Part shown: positions 10,921-21,350 of the stretch, one piece after another
How positions within the stretch are numbered: position 1 is the first letter of the stretch
How the letters are laid out: the number at the start of each line of letters is the position of its first letter
Source of the DNA: Castor canadensis
Lineage: Eukaryota > Chordata > Mammalia > Rodentia > Castoridae
NCBI RefSeq assembly: GCF_047511655.1
Contig: NC_133387.1
Coordinates: 24,732,353 to 24,796,352, forward strand
Length of the DNA: 64,000 bases
Direction: 5' to 3'
Program-made: the position numbers and the translations under genes
The notes under the pieces: model-generated
Told to the model about the DNA's origin: nothing
Database searches by the model: none
What the model saw: the letters and a program-made list of their open reading frames with translations, nothing else

Positions 10921-11112
10921 TTTTTTTTTTCCCATGGTACTGGGGTTTGACTCAAGGCCTACACCTTAAGCCACTCCACCAGCCCTTTTTTGTGATGGGA
11001 TTTTTTGAGATAGAGTCTCAAGGAACTATTTATTTGTCTGGGCTGATTAGATCCTTCTGATCTCTGTCTCCTGAGTAGCTAGGATTACAGACAGGAGCCA
11101 CTGGCACCCAAC
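10921..11112 (-). mobile_element. B1-ID dimer SINE, delta form, with perfect TSD
   Basis: An antisense delta dimer (AGGCCTACACCTTAAGCC) flanked by a perfect target-site duplication TGATTCGTACTTTT: the left copy starts at 10911 and merges into the poly-T; the right copy starts at 11113. It landed at the very end of the SINE to its left. Confidence 0.9.
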
Positions 11113-12321
11113 TGATTCGTACTTTTGATATAACAAATTGTCACAAACTTAGTTCACCCTCTGGTCCTCAAAGATTCACATCTGTCCTATGTGTAAAATA
11201 TGTTTCCCCATTCTCAAGGTCTCCAAAAGTCTCAGCCTAATGTAACATCTACCCAAGTCCAAAAAAAAAAATCTAAGTCCCATGAGGTCAAAAGCCGAAT
11301 CTGGATAAGACTGTGGGGATAGTCTTCCCTGGGGCAAAAATTCTTCTCCATCTGTGGACATTTAAAACTAGAAAACAAACTGTCTCTTCCCAAAATACAA
11401 AGGACGAAAATAAAGAAATAATAGGTGCAGACATTCCCATTAACGATATGAGAAAATGGAAGGAAAAAGGAACCACCTGTCACACAAAATTTCAAAATCT
11501 ACCCAGACTTGGCAACAATCTTCTGTGTTTCAAGGCTCCACCCTCTGACCAAAGTTCAGTCCTCTGAATCACTTTCCATTTTTTCCCCTCAATATAGCTT
11601 GGCATTTGCAATTGAGCTGTTTTGTAAGCCTGTTTTTTGCCAGCAGGATTTTGGGGATCCGCTGGTCTTATATATTTCTTCCTCTCTCTGCTTTTCAGTT
11701 CAAACTGGCACTGTTTCTGCTGGAATAAAATTTTCGAAAACCTCCTGGGTCTCCTGTGTATGCCTGGGGATTCCCTCCAGCAGGCAGGAGGTGTGTTCAC
11801 AGGTCCTCCCAGATCTCTTTCCTCTGTATTTAGCATCTGCTGAGATGGCTGAGAGGATTTATGAACCACACAAAGTACTTGTGTAATCAAGTACTTTGAC
11901 CTTCTGATCTTTCTGAGGTATTAGCAAAAGGTTGTCCAGCCTGACCTTTGGGGTTTTCTCTAAAGCACGCTTTCTTGACAGGACAGTGAGTCTCTTCATT
12001 TTAGCATCTTTTGCAATTGGGACAGGCTTAGAAATTCTCAAATAATCCAAGTTCAGGTTCCACTTTGTTTAACCCTTAATTGATTTCTTTCTTCTTGCCT
12101 TTTTCTATAAACAGCAAGAAGAAACCAGACTACATCTTCAATGCTTTGACTGGAAATCTCCCCAGCTAAATATCTAATCTCATCATTTGCTAATTTAGAT
12201 CCCCAGTGACCACAGAAACAATTGTGCCTAGTTGTCTGCCACCATATCACAAGGACTCCCTTCCCTCTGCTTTCCAATGGTATGTCCACATTTCCTTTTG
12301 AGCCCTCTTCAGTAATATCTT

Positions 12322-12410
12322 TATTTTTATTTATTTATTTGAAGTACTGGGGTTTGAACTCAGGGCTTTCACCTTGCGCCACTCCACCAGTCCTTTTTGT
12401 GAAGAGGTTT
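12322..12410 (-). mobile_element. Dimer SINE fragment, delta form, antisense
   Basis: (TTTA)n tail, then GGGCTTTCACCTTGCGCCACTCC and the start of the linker. The B1 half is absent. Confidence 0.75.
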
Positions 12411-12431
12411 TTTTTTTCTCAAAAATTCTGG

Positions 12432-12625
12432 GTTTTTTTGTTTTGTTTTTGTGGTACTAGGCCTTGAACTCAGGGCCTCCACCTTGAGCCACTCCAGGAG
12501 CCTTTTTTGTGCAGGGTTTTTTCAAGATAGGGTATCAGGATCTACTTGCCTAGGGCTGGCTTCGAACCCTGATCCTCCTGATATCTGTCTCCTGAGTAGC
12601 TAGGATTACAGGTGTGAGCCACCCT
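12432..12625 (-). mobile_element. B1-ID dimer SINE, delta form, antisense
   Basis: Complete antisense dimer with GGGCCTCCACCTTGAGCC (delta) and a B1 half ending GGTGTGAGCCACC. Confidence 0.85.
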
Positions 12626-12732
12626 CCTTCAGCTTCCTCTAAAATTCTTCCAGCCTCTTCCCACTGCCCAGTTCCATACTTTTAGACATTTGTTTCAGAA
12701 CCACTCCTCCCTCTTCCAGGTGTCAAAATCTA

Positions 12733-12987
12733 TATTAGTTTGCTTTTATTGCTGTAACAAATGACCACAGATCTAGTGGCTTAAAACCACACAAATTTAC
12801 TATCTTTCAGTGCTGGTGGTGGTCACATGTCTCACTGGGCTAAAATCAGGGTGTCTAAAGAATTCCATTCCTGTAGAAGCTCTAAGAGATAAACCATTTC
12901 CTTGCCTTTTCCATCTTCTTTCTTTCTTTCTTTCTTTCTTTCTTTTTCAGTTCTGGGGCTTGAACTCAGGGCCTACATCTTGATTCA

Positions 12988-13033
<46 letters not shown>

Positions 13034-13496
13034 GGATATTTTCAAGATAGGGTCTCAAGAATTATTTGCCTAGGCTGGCTTTGAACCATGATCCTCCTGA
13101 TCTCTGCCTCCTGAGTAGCTAGGATTATAGGCATGAGCAATGGGCTCCCAGCTGCCTTTCTGCCTTTTCCATTTTCTGTAGACCTCCCACATTCCCTGGC
13201 ATATGGCCCCATTTCTCCATCCTGGAAGCTGACAATGTGAGGCTGAGTCCTCACACTGTCATCTCTCTGCTTCTCCCTCTTCTGCCTTTCTCTTTTACTT
13301 ATAAGGACCCATATGAGTAGATTTTATCATGCCCTGCTGGATAATCCAGAGTAATCTCCCCATTCCAGCACTTGGCAATGTTAACTCCATCTGCATCTCT
13401 AATTCCCCTTTATGTAACTCACTCTGTTATAGGTTCCAGGGGGTTGGATATGAACATCTTTATCGGAGACATAATCCTGCCTAACGTAGTACCTGA
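12733..13496 (-). mobile_element. MaLR-like LTR, antisense, split by SINE
   Basis: 'tattagtttgcttttattgctgtaacaaatgaccacagat' and 'gggtctaaaatcagggtg'-type blocks, then beyond the SINE 'cctcccacattccctggc', 'gctgagtcctcacactg' and 'gttccagggggttggatatgaacatcttt'. It adjoins the internal relic at 11130-12732 in the orientation of a 5' LTR. Subfamily uncertain. Confidence 0.5.
12915..13160 (-). mobile_element. B1-ID dimer SINE, delta form, with GT-expanded linker
   Basis: Flanked by a perfect 12-bp TSD TGCCTTTTCCAT (12903-12914 and 13161-13172). The tail is a (TTTC)n run, the ID half is delta type (CTACATCTTGATTCACTC), and a (GT)n tract at about 12990-13031 sits at the ID/B1 junction. The B1 half ends at about 13152. 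Confidence 0.9.
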
Positions 13497-13596
13497 GTAT
13501 AACCATAGGTAATTCAGATAAACTCAAATCAAGGGTGCTAAATTCATAAAAACAAAAAGAAAGTCTGAAGAAAGATTGCAGATGAAAAGCAAGTAG

Positions 13597-13645
13597 ACAG
13601 GCTAGGGAGGTAACTCAGTGATAGAACGCTTGCCTAGCAAAAGTT
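13597..13645 (+). mobile_element. ID SINE fragment, sense
   Basis: GGTAACTCAGTGATAGAACGCTTGCCTAGC is the 5' part of an ID unit, cut off before the B-box. Confidence 0.7.
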
Positions 13646-13896
13646 AAGTATACATTTTGTGTGACAACACAAGATGTGATCCGGATTGGATTTTGTCCCA
13701 TGAGGGGGCCGATTGACATAATTTGAATTAAGGTTTATAGCTCAGTCAGCAGTACTGATCAATGTTAATATCCTGTTATGTTCACCGTATTATGGTTTTG
13801 TACGATGTAACTTGGGGAAGCTGGGTAAAATGTATATGGGAATTCTTTGTACCATTTTTGCAACTGTTTTGTAAATCTCAAATTATTTCAAAATGA
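13646..13896 (+). mobile_element. Ancient LINE 3'-end relic
   Basis: 'ggggaagctgggtaaaatgtatatgggaattctttgtaccatttttgcaact...gtaaatctcaaattatttcaaaat' is the terminal block of an old mammalian LINE-type repeat, continuing after the SINE at 14119-14160. Confidence 0.5.
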
Positions 13897-14124
13897 GCTG
13901 GGTGCTGGTGGCACACCCCTGTAATCCTATCTACCCATGAAGCAGAGATCAGGAGGATTGCAGTTTGAAGCCAGCCCAGACAAATAGTTTGAGAGAGTGA
14001 GACCCTATCTTGAAAAAACCGATCACACACACACACACACACACACACAGAGGGCTGATGGATGGCTCAAGGTGAAGGCCCTGAGTTCAAGTTCCAGTAC
14101 TGCAAAAAAAAAAAAGAAAAAAAA
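13897..14124 (+). mobile_element. B1-ID dimer SINE, delta form, CA-expanded linker
   Basis: Sense delta dimer (GGCTCAAGGTGAAGGCCCTGAG) with a perfect 12-bp TSD ATTTCAAAATGA (13885-13896 and 14125-14136). An (AC)n tract at about 14023-14050 arises exactly in the CCGATCACA linker. Confidence 0.92.
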
Positions 14125-14291
14125 ATTTCAAAATGAAAACCCCCAAAAATTAAAGTATCCAGTGGTGACCTTCTCTGGTGTGGAAAGGCCAGAAGCCAGA
14201 TCATACCATATTGAGAAATAACCAAGAACCAAAATGATGTAGAGGGAGATGCTTTTCTTAAGAAATATAGCTGTGACAGATGGTGGGGTGG

Positions 14292-14352
14292 GGGGGTGCC
14301 GAGGCATGGCTCAAGTAGCCCAGTTCCTGAGTTTAATCCCAGTACCACCAAA
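14292..14352 (+). mobile_element. ID-like SINE, shortened, sense
   Basis: GAGGCATGGCTCAAGTAGCCCAG...CAGTACCACC. It lacks the middle of the tRNA part, but the deletion differs from the main delta class. Confidence 0.7.
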
Positions 14353-14437
14353 AACAAATCAAAAAAGTATGACTGTGAAATGGAACAATGCAGAAACATC
14401 AGTGGGTAGCAGCAGGAAGGCCAGATCAGGGATTGCT

Positions 14438-14477
14438 TTTTCTTTCTTTCTTTCTTTTTCTTTCTTTTCTTTCTTTC

Positions 14478-14537
<60 letters not shown>

Positions 14538-14539
14538 TT

Positions 14540-14579
<40 letters not shown>

Positions 14580-14587
14580 TTTCTTTC
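14438..14587. repeat. (TTTC)n(TC)n compound microsatellite
   Basis: About 100 bp of TTTC repeats run into about 35 bp of TC repeats. The long Phe/Ser or Lys/Glu open frames crossing it are artefacts of the repeat. Confidence 0.95.
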
Positions 14588-14664
14588 TTCATTTTGCAGT
14601 GCTGGACAGTGTACCCAGGGCTTTGCACATACTAGGCAAGAGCTCTACCACTAAATTCCCAGCC
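14588..14664 (-). mobile_element. ID SINE, antisense
   Basis: TTTTGCAGTGCTGGACAGTG...CACATACTAGGCAAGAGC...AATTCCCAGCC, close to canonical ID. The preceding microsatellite probably grew from its tail. Confidence 0.8.
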
Positions 14665-14734
14665 AAAAGCCAGAACTGTTTTCTTTCTCTCTTTCTTTCT
14701 CCTTTTTTCCTTCTCTCCCTCCCTCCTTCCTTCC

Positions 14735-14902
14735 ATTTATTTTTTGATGCTACTGGGGTTTGAATTCAGGGCCTTGAGTTTGCTAGGCAGGCATTCACCA
14801 CCAAATTGTTTTCTTTCTTTTGGGGGCGGGGCACTGAGGTTTGAACTCAGGGCCTCATGCTTGGTAGGAGGCACTCTTACCACTTGAGCCACTCTGCCAG
14901 TA
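14735..14902 (-). mobile_element. Two antisense ID-like SINEs
   Basis: Adjacent units at 14735-14810 (TGCTAGGCAGGCATTCACC) and 14819-14902 (TGCTTGGTAGGAGGCACTC), each preceded by its own tail. Confidence 0.8.
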
Positions 14903-15479
14903 GAATTATTTTCTTAAGACGTCCTGGACACTGACTGTTGGACATTATCCATGTTCTAAAATCTTCACCTTTGAACTTTCTCCCACCGTATCCAAGCTTT
15001 TTATAAGTTAATCCAAAAGCTTCAGGGGAGTTCTTGGTGGATTTAAAGACAAGACAGAACATAATGAGGTTTCTGCATTTTAATACCAGTCCTCTTGCCA
15101 GCGTAGATATCAAAGGGTGATATAATTGGGCAAAGGAGGATTCTTGTAATTGTCCAAGCAAAAGGGATGACAGCCTAACCCAAGGTGGGAACAACAGAAA
15201 CAGAGAGGGGAAGATATTCAAGACAGTGACCTTTATTGTTCAGATTAAACATGGCACATGACACATGTGTGTTTAATTCTCTTCCCATTAAGTCACACAA
15301 GAAAGTAATAAACTCAGCGACAGAGGACAGGAGATACACCTAGTACTGTTTTGCTTCACAAACTGGTTTGACATCAATTGTCTGTTAGCAGGCTGAGAAA
15401 TTTTGCTGCTCTTCCCAGTTTAGTGAAAGATTTTGATCTTAGCAAATTCTCTTTCTACATTTATGGAGGTTATTCCAGA
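14903..15479. other. Unassigned unique interval
   Basis: No gene or recognised repeat is visible. A 114-codon minus-strand frame (14877-15221) starts inside a SINE and shows no protein-family features. Confidence 0.4.
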
Positions 15480-15682
15480 GTCTGCACTGGGGTCTGAACT
15501 CAGGACCTTGTGCTTGCTAGGCAGTACTCTTTACCTCTTGAGACACTCCACCAGCCCTCTGTTGAGTGTTTTTGAGATAGAATCTCGAAAGTTATTTTCC
15601 CTGGCTGACATCAAACCGCCATCCTTCCAATTTTATCTTCCCAAGTGGCTAGGATTGCATGTGAGAGTCACCAGTGCTCAGC
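15480..15682 (-). mobile_element. B1-ID dimer SINE, long form, antisense
   Basis: TGTGCTTGCTAGGCAGTACTC shows the complete ID half. The B1 half is diverged ('cccaagtggctaggattgcatg'). Confidence 0.85.
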
Positions 15683-15693
15683 ATTACATTGGT

Positions 15694-15885
15694 TTTGTTT
15701 TTTTTTTCTTTTTTTTTTTTGTGGTACTAGGGCTTGAACTCAGGGCCTACACCTTGAGCCAATCCACCAGCCCTTTTTTTATTGTGATGATATTTTTGAG
15801 CAGGGCTGGGTTCAAATCTTGAAGCCTCCTGATTTCTGCCTCCTTAGTAGCCAAGATTACAGATGTGAGCCACTGGTGCCTGGCC
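15694..15885 (-). mobile_element. B1-ID dimer SINE, delta form, antisense
   Basis: GGGCCTACACCTTGAGCCAATCC marks the delta class. Near-identical flanks ATTACATTGGTTTT and ATTGCATTGGTTTT form a TSD. Confidence 0.88.
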
Positions 15886-16176
15886 ATTGCATTGGTTTTT
15901 GAATGTTAAGTTGACCTGACATAGTGTTCTTTTTATTTACTGCTGGATTTGACTTGCTGATGTTTGGTTAAGGGTTTTTATATCTTTGTTCATGAGTGAT
16001 AGTGATCTCTGGGTTTTTTTCTTGCTAGTTCTTTGTCTTTGATATCAGGGTAATGCTGGCCTCAAAAAGGAATTATGAAGTGTTTTCTGTTTTCTGGAAG
16101 AGTGTATATAAATTTCATATTCTTATTTATTTCTTAAATCTTTGGTAAAATTTATCATCTGGCTTAGAGTTTTTGT

Positions 16177-16366
16177 TTTGTTTTTCTTGTACTGGGGCTT
16201 GAACTCAGGGCTACAACTTGAGCCACTCCACCAGCCCTTTTTTGTGATTTTTTTTTTCACAATAGGGTCTCTCCAACTATTTTCCCGGGCTGGCTTTGAA
16301 CCATAACCCTCCTGATCTCTGCCTCCTGAGTAGCTAGGATTATAGGCGTGAGCCACTGGCTCCTGG
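16177..16366 (-). mobile_element. B1-ID dimer SINE, delta form, antisense
   Basis: GGGCTACAACTTGAGCCACTCC, type I linker complement, B1 half ending GTGAGCCACTGGCTCCTGG. Confidence 0.88.
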
Positions 16367-16601
16367 TTCTTAAGTTATATGATTTGTATCCTTCAAGAAA
16401 TTGGTTTTTTGTTTTTTTTTTTAAAGAAATTCCTTGGTTATCCTCACCAGTTTCTTTTTCTATTTTAACTTGAATCAATTTTAAAAGTTTCACAAAATAT
16501 AATCAATTAGTACTTTAATAGATTCCATTAAAATTATGTATTAACTTAGAACTGAAATCTGAATATTGATTATTCCTATGCGGTAAGAATATATTCTTCT
16601 T

Positions 16602-16800
16602 GCCAGGTGGTGGTGGCTCATGCCTATAATCCTAGCTACTCAGGAGGCAGAGATCAGGAGGATCGAGGCTCAAACCCAGCCCCGGCAAATAGTTAGAGAG
16701 ACCTTATCTCAGAAAAACCCTTCACAAAAAATGGTCTAGTGGAGTGGCTCAAGGTGTAGGCCCTGAGTTCAAACCCCAGTCCCGCAAAAAGAAAAAAAAA
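16602..16800 (+). mobile_element. B1-ID dimer SINE, delta form, sense
   Basis: Clean sense copy: GGTGGTGGCTCATGCC...GTGGCTCAAGGTGTAGGCCC...CAGTCCCGC and an A-rich tail. Confidence 0.92.
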
Positions 16801-17117
16801 AATTCTTTTTTTCTTTATATTCTTTTTCTTTTTTATATAAGTTTTGACTTCCTTCACTAATGTGTCGTAGTTTTCATCATCTAGATTCTGCATTCATTAG
16901 CTATTTTCGTAAATATTTTATGGATTTTGGCTGATATTTTCCATAGCATCTCACCTTGCATTTATTTTTTACTGATTTTTGTTTGAACAAAGCTGAAAGT
17001 ATTTGTCTTTTGTATAATAAAATGTGGTTAACCACACAACAAAGAAATCGGTCTGTTTCATCTAAGTTGTGCAACTTATTAATACAAAATGGTTCACGGT
17101 ATTTTCCTATCATCATT

Positions 17118-17325
17118 TTAATTTTTTGGTGGTACTGGGCATTGAATCTAGGGCCTGACGCTTGATAGATCAATGCTCTACCACTCGTGCTATACCTCCA
17201 GACCTTTTGTTTTTATTTGTTTTGAGACAGGGTCTTGCTAATTTTGTTGGCCTTGAATTTGGGGTCCTTCTGGCTTTACTTCCCCAGTTGCTGGAACTAC
17301 GGCTGTGCACCACCATGGCCAGCTG
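17118..17325 (-). mobile_element. ID plus B1 SINE pair, antisense
   Basis: An ID unit (17118-17200) is followed by a B1 monomer (17213-17325: 'gagacagggtcttgctaa'...'caccaccatggccagct'). Confidence 0.75.
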
Positions 17326-18194
17326 TATTATCTTTTAATGTCTCTCATATCTGTAGTGCCATCCCATTTTACATGACAAATATTCATTTTTCCCCTTAAC
17401 ATTTTTGTTTTTGCACTCAGAGGGGAATTCTAAGCACAGGAGATTATCTGGTAAGTTTATATGAAAATATTGGATTCCAAGGCTGTTGGCTGTGCTACAT
17501 AGGAATGAAGTAAATGAAAAACCAAGATAAATATTAACTTGGGCGTAGGGTAGGGAATTGAATAAACATTCAATGTTTATTCATTGTGTGAGGCCCTGGG
17601 TCTGACCCCCAGGACCACAAAATCATAAAAAATAAAATAAAAAAGGATGCTCAATCACTAGGTTCAGCATTCACTCACGCCATGTTTCTATGATGTTTAC
17701 TGACAGCTGTCAGTGTGCCTCCGGAAAGGAACTGACTGGCTAGGAAGGGAATGGAGACAAACAGATGTTTAGTGTCATAAGCCTTTTAGTATAATTTAGT
17801 TTTTAGATTATATGTCAAGTAAAACAGGAAGCAAAAACCACTCAAAGCCTCAGCGAGTGACCTTGCATGTCCTGGGTTAACAGGCAAGGGCAGGAACAAA
17901 CTTTTTCTGTTAAGTTGACATCTGCTCTCTCTATTTTCATCCTGTGGTCCAGTGTGGCTGTCTGGAAGGCCCTGGGTATGGAGGATCCCTCGTCCCCAGG
18001 AGGACACAGGGTATTTGAGTGGCAATCTCTCAGGGACACTCTCCCGAGCCTGCTGGCCCCTTTGCCTCTTCTTCTCATGACAAGGTTTCCGCATAAACCA
18101 GCTGGTGATAAGCAGCCGCCACAGATGGAGTGGGCCGGGGCTATGATAAGGTACAAGAGTTTGACTTCAACCCCAGCCAACCAAGGCATTTTCT
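17326..18194. other. Mostly unique interval with GATA/E-box pair
   Basis: An ID 3' remnant lies at about 17583-17625. Otherwise no repeat is recognised. Short overlapping frames at 17786-18235 are not protein-like. Two perfect TGATAAG motifs (18106, 18144), each with an E-box upstream, lie at its right end. Confidence 0.4.
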
Positions 18195-18421
18195 TATTTA
18201 TTAATTTATTTTTACTTGGTGAGTCTGGGGTTTGAACTCAGGACTTCATGCTTGCAAAGCAGGCACTCTGCCTGCTTGAGCCACACCTCCAGTCCATTTT
18301 GCTCTGGTTATTTTGGATAGGGGTCTTTCCAATTATTTGCCCAGGCTGGCTTTGAATCTTGATCTTCCCAATTGTAGCCTCCCAAGTAGCTAGGATTACA
18401 GGCGTGAGCCCCTGGCTCCCA
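18195..18421 (-). mobile_element. B1-ID dimer SINE, type II linker, antisense
   Basis: CATGCTTGCAAAGCAGGCAC (ID with TTTGCAAGC anticodon region), ACACCTCCAGTCCATTTTGC, CTCTGGTTATTTTGG linker complement, then the B1 half. Confidence 0.9.
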
Positions 18422-18867
18422 TCAAGGATTGTGGTCTTTCTTCAGGGTCTCATGGTTTTGCCCAGTGCCAGCTTGGCCCCTCCCCTCCTGAGCAGTGAGC
18501 GGACACTCAGGATGGAGCTTGTTACCTCTTCATTGCTCACAGAGGCTGCACAACCATTGCATTGGGAATGGAGCCAGGTGAACACGTGGCTCGGAGGCTT
18601 CTTAAATACTTCTTGGGAGGTTCCTTCCACTTGGTTTCTGAATCAGGTGAGGTTTTAGGTAATGCAAACAGGATTCTTTCCCTGCAGGAGCTGAGGGAGG
18701 TGACACTTGACAGAGGCAGCAAGAGCATCAGCAGGTCATCAACATCCAGTTGGAAGTGTGGGAGCGGGGAGGGAAGGCTCGGGAGGACTGATGAGGTACA
18801 AAAAATAATAAAATAGCACCATGGAACACTTTCATAAAGTGTGTCTTGAACAGGCAGTTTTGTCTTT
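18422..18867. other. Unassigned unique interval
   Basis: Moderately GC-rich, no recognised repeat. The overlapping 60-100-codon frames on both strands lack family signatures. Confidence 0.4.
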
Positions 18868-19073
18868 TCTTGAGGTACTGGGATTTGAACTCGGGGCCTT
18901 GGGCTTGTGAGGCAGGCACTCTACCACTTGAGCCACTCCACCAGCTTTTTTGTTTGTTTGTTTGTTTTGAGGCTGATTATTGTTCTGTATCCCATGCTGG
19001 CTTCAAACTGGTGATCCTCCTGGCTCAGCTTCCCAAATGCTAGGATTACAGGCATGCCCCATCACACCTGGCT
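18868..19073 (-). mobile_element. ID plus B1 SINE, antisense
   Basis: ID half (TTGTGAGGCAGGCACTCTACC), a (TTTG)n spacer and a B1 monomer ending GGCATGCCCCATCACACC. Confidence 0.8.
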
Positions 19074-19371
19074 CTAAGCACTTTTAGGGGTATTAATTCA
19101 CTTAATTTGCATAGCACACTATGATGTATGTGACTGTTGTTATCAGTTAGCTAAGGGGTTCAAATGGTATAATACCAAATTATCCCATTTGCTAATTTCC
19201 AACTAACAAAGTGGGTTTTATTTAAAATTGACAAAAACTAGAAACTACTTAAATGTCCAATATCAGGGAATATTAAAGCCAAGGGATTTATGCAGATGAA
19301 AAGGATAAAAATAAAAATAATTATTTGCTGAGTGCTTGTAGTCTCTATGCATATTTTTCCCTTTGCTGGGT

Positions 19372-19440
19372 AAAGCACTCTCAGTGCCAGAGTGCTTACC
19401 TAGTATGTGCAAGGCCTTGGGTTCAATCCCCAGCACTGGA
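19372..19440 (+). mobile_element. Canonical ID SINE, sense
   Basis: TGCCAGAGTGCTTACCTAG...CCTTGGGTTCAATCCCCAGC with an A-rich tail. Confidence 0.75.
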
Positions 19441-19627
19441 AAAGAAAATAAAAGTTGTATTTATTAGTCTCTCTTGCAACTTGGTGTGGTCATGGCCTAA
19501 ATTCTGGGCACTAGGATGTGTGAGATATTGTTTGAAATCTCCCGGAAATGTCTTTAAAGTGAGAGGCACATATGCTCACTTTTATCTCTGTTCCTTTTAG
19601 TCCTTACTCATAAAATGAGGGAAGTTC

Positions 19628-19870
19628 TGTGTTAGTCAGCTTTCCATTGCTGTAACAGAACACCTGAGACAGTCAATTTATAAGGAAAAAAGGTTGATAG
19701 ATTCCTGACTGATAGATTCCTGTGTCAATTGTGGTTTCAATCCATGGTCATTTGGCCCTGTTGCTTTGGGCCTGTGGAAGCACAGCGTATCATAACATGT
19801 GACGGAGCTCCAATCACCTCGTGGTGCCCAGGACACCAAGAGAGACAAGAAGGGGTTGGGAGCCCGATGG
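19628..19870 (-). mobile_element. Rodent-type MaLR LTR fragment, antisense
   Basis: TGTTAGTCAGCTTTCCATTGCTGTAACA, 'acacctgagacagtcaatttataagg' and 'tgtggaagcacagcgtatcataac' match the antisense start of a MaLR LTR. Confidence 0.6.
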
Positions 19871-19944
19871 CCCCTTCAAGGCATGCTGCCCTCAATGCAT
19901 GGGCCTTTGGAGTACACGTCACATCCATCTATGGCAGAGCCCAT

Positions 19945-20035
19945 TTTACAGGTCGGGAGAGTGAGGCTCAGAAGGTTTCGAAGGTTAGCTTCAGGACCAA
20001 AGCTCTTACCTACTGTGCTATCCTGCTTCTGAAGT
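19945..20035 (-). mobile_element. MIR relic, antisense
   Basis: 'cccattttacaggtcgggagagtgaggctcagaag' and 'aaagctcttacctactgtgctat' follow the antisense MIR core and 5' end. Confidence 0.5.
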
Positions 20036-20039
20036 CTGG

Positions 20040-20586
20040 TAGATAAAAAGTAGCACATGAAATTCATCGGGATTACAATCACAAAGACCCTGAGGTCATG
20101 GGAAAACGACTGTGAGGTGTAACTTGAGTGAGTCCAGTGGAAATTGTTCTCTCAAAATACGATTGTCCAGGGAGGTCCAGAGAAAGCACTCTTTCCCTCA
20201 ATTTCGTGGGTGACTGTCCCTCTTTAGCTGTTGGGTGCTCCAGGCCACTTTGAACTTTTCATGTTCTGGGATCCAGAAGGGAGAAATGGCAGCAGGAAGT
20301 GGACTTTCTTTTCCAGGGTCCCCTGGGACCGGCAGACCTGCACTGGCACATTCCTTACTAAAGTCACAGCTGCTGAGAGCAGGCAGGGTGGCCGGGCTGT
20401 GTCTGTCTCCGGCATTAATACCCCACCCTTCTGGGATCTTCTAGGACTCACTCACACACTTCTGTCTCTGGCTCCTTAGACCTTGGCTGCACTCTCCCAA
20501 AGTGTCACCTGACTTTCTTTGACTTTCACTCACCCACAGCTGCTGTTAGCACAGCTGAGTTCACTGGTGACCAGACAGGTGTCCAC
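20040..20586. other. Unassigned unique interval
   Basis: No gene or recognised repeat. Frames of 69-82 codons around 20231-20479 overlap each other on both strands and look random. Confidence 0.4.
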
Positions 20587-20835
20587 TGCCAGGCGCTGGT
20601 GACTCACGCATGTAATCCTAGCTACTCAGGAGCCAGAGATCAGGAGGATCGTGGTTCAAAACCAGCCCAGGCAAATAGTTCATGAGACCCTATTTCGGAA
20701 AAACCCCTATTACAAAAAAGGGCTGGCGGAGTGGCTCAAATGGTAAAGCATCTGCCTAGCAAGAGTGAGCCCCTGAATTCAAACTCCAGTACCACCAAAA
20801 CCAAATCAAAACAAAAAAACAAACAAAACAACAAT
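20587..20835 (+). mobile_element. B1-ID dimer SINE, long form, sense
   Basis: GGCGCTGGTGACTCACGC...GGTAAAGCATCTGCCTAGC...CAGTACCACC with a CAAA-rich tail. Confidence 0.92.
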
Positions 20836-21350
20836 AAATAGAACGACTTTATGAACCAGCCATACCACTTCTGCCCATTTAGTGAAAGGAAATAAAGTCA
20901 GCATACAAAAGAAATCCCTGCACACTGGTGGTTGTTGTGGCATGACTCACGATAGCCATGCGATAGAATCACCTAGATGCCCATCAGCAGCTGAGGGGTA
21001 CAGAAAAGATGAAGTATACACACAATGGAGTAGTATTCAGCCATAAAGAAGAAGGAAATCATGTCATTTACAGGAAAATGGATGGGACTGGAGGACAAGT
21101 TAAGCTACAGAAAAACAAGCATTGCATATTTTCTCTCATGTGTGAAAACTTGAAAAAAAAAAAGATGACCTAAACATAGAAGAAGAGTGACTATTAGTGA
21201 CTGGGAAAGGGGTCGGGGAGAGAGAAGAGAGAAGAGAGGAGAGGGAAGAAGAAGGGAGGGACCTGATCCATGTGTGATATTTACATTCCTGCAAATATTG
21301 CAGTGAATTCCATTAACTTAATCCATGCATGAATAATGATAACTATTATT
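20836..21350 (+). mobile_element. Older L1 3' end, sense
   Basis: 'acacaatggagtagtattcagcc', 'ggaaaatggatgggactgga' and 'tttctctcatgtgtg' are the terminal ORF2 region of an L1 unlike the young family at 49.6 kb. A GA-rich 3' UTR and AT-rich tail follow. Confidence 0.7.

Larger units (their letters stand above)
11130..12732 (-). mobile_element. MaLR internal-region relic, antisense
   Basis: Read on the minus strand, the right edge gives 'tgacacctggaagagggaggagtgg', 'aagtatggaactgggcagtgggaagaggctggaagaatttt', the order seen just inside a MaLR 5' LTR. Open frames of 125-132 codons at 11492-11890 lie inside this non-coding retroelement sequence and have no protein-family signature. SINEs at 12322-12625 interrupt it. 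No 3' LTR was found to the left. Confidence 0.6.
15898..17110 (-). mobile_element. Old L1 ORF2 relic, antisense, split by SINEs
   Basis: 'ttgctgatgtttggttaagggtttttatatctttgttcatgagtg', 'tttgatatcagggtaatgctggcctc' and 'ttttctggaagagtgt' are in the order of an antisense L1 reverse-transcriptase segment. AT-rich continuation to 17110 is probably the same element. SINEs at 16177 and 16602 interrupt it. Confidence 0.5.

Noticed and set aside
11492-11890. Overlapping 132-codon minus and 125-codon plus frames, with an acceptor-like pyrimidine tract near 11675-11699
   Set aside because: Lies in an antisense MaLR internal region; no donor partner or protein family is visible.
12990-13031. CRISPR-like or other spaced repeat arrays
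   Set aside because: Only simple microsatellites and dispersed SINEs are present; no regularly spaced repeat-spacer structure exists in the window.
14249-14654. Long Phe/Leu/Ser and Lys/Glu/Arg frames, also at 35135-35599
   Set aside because: Translations of TTTC and TC microsatellites.
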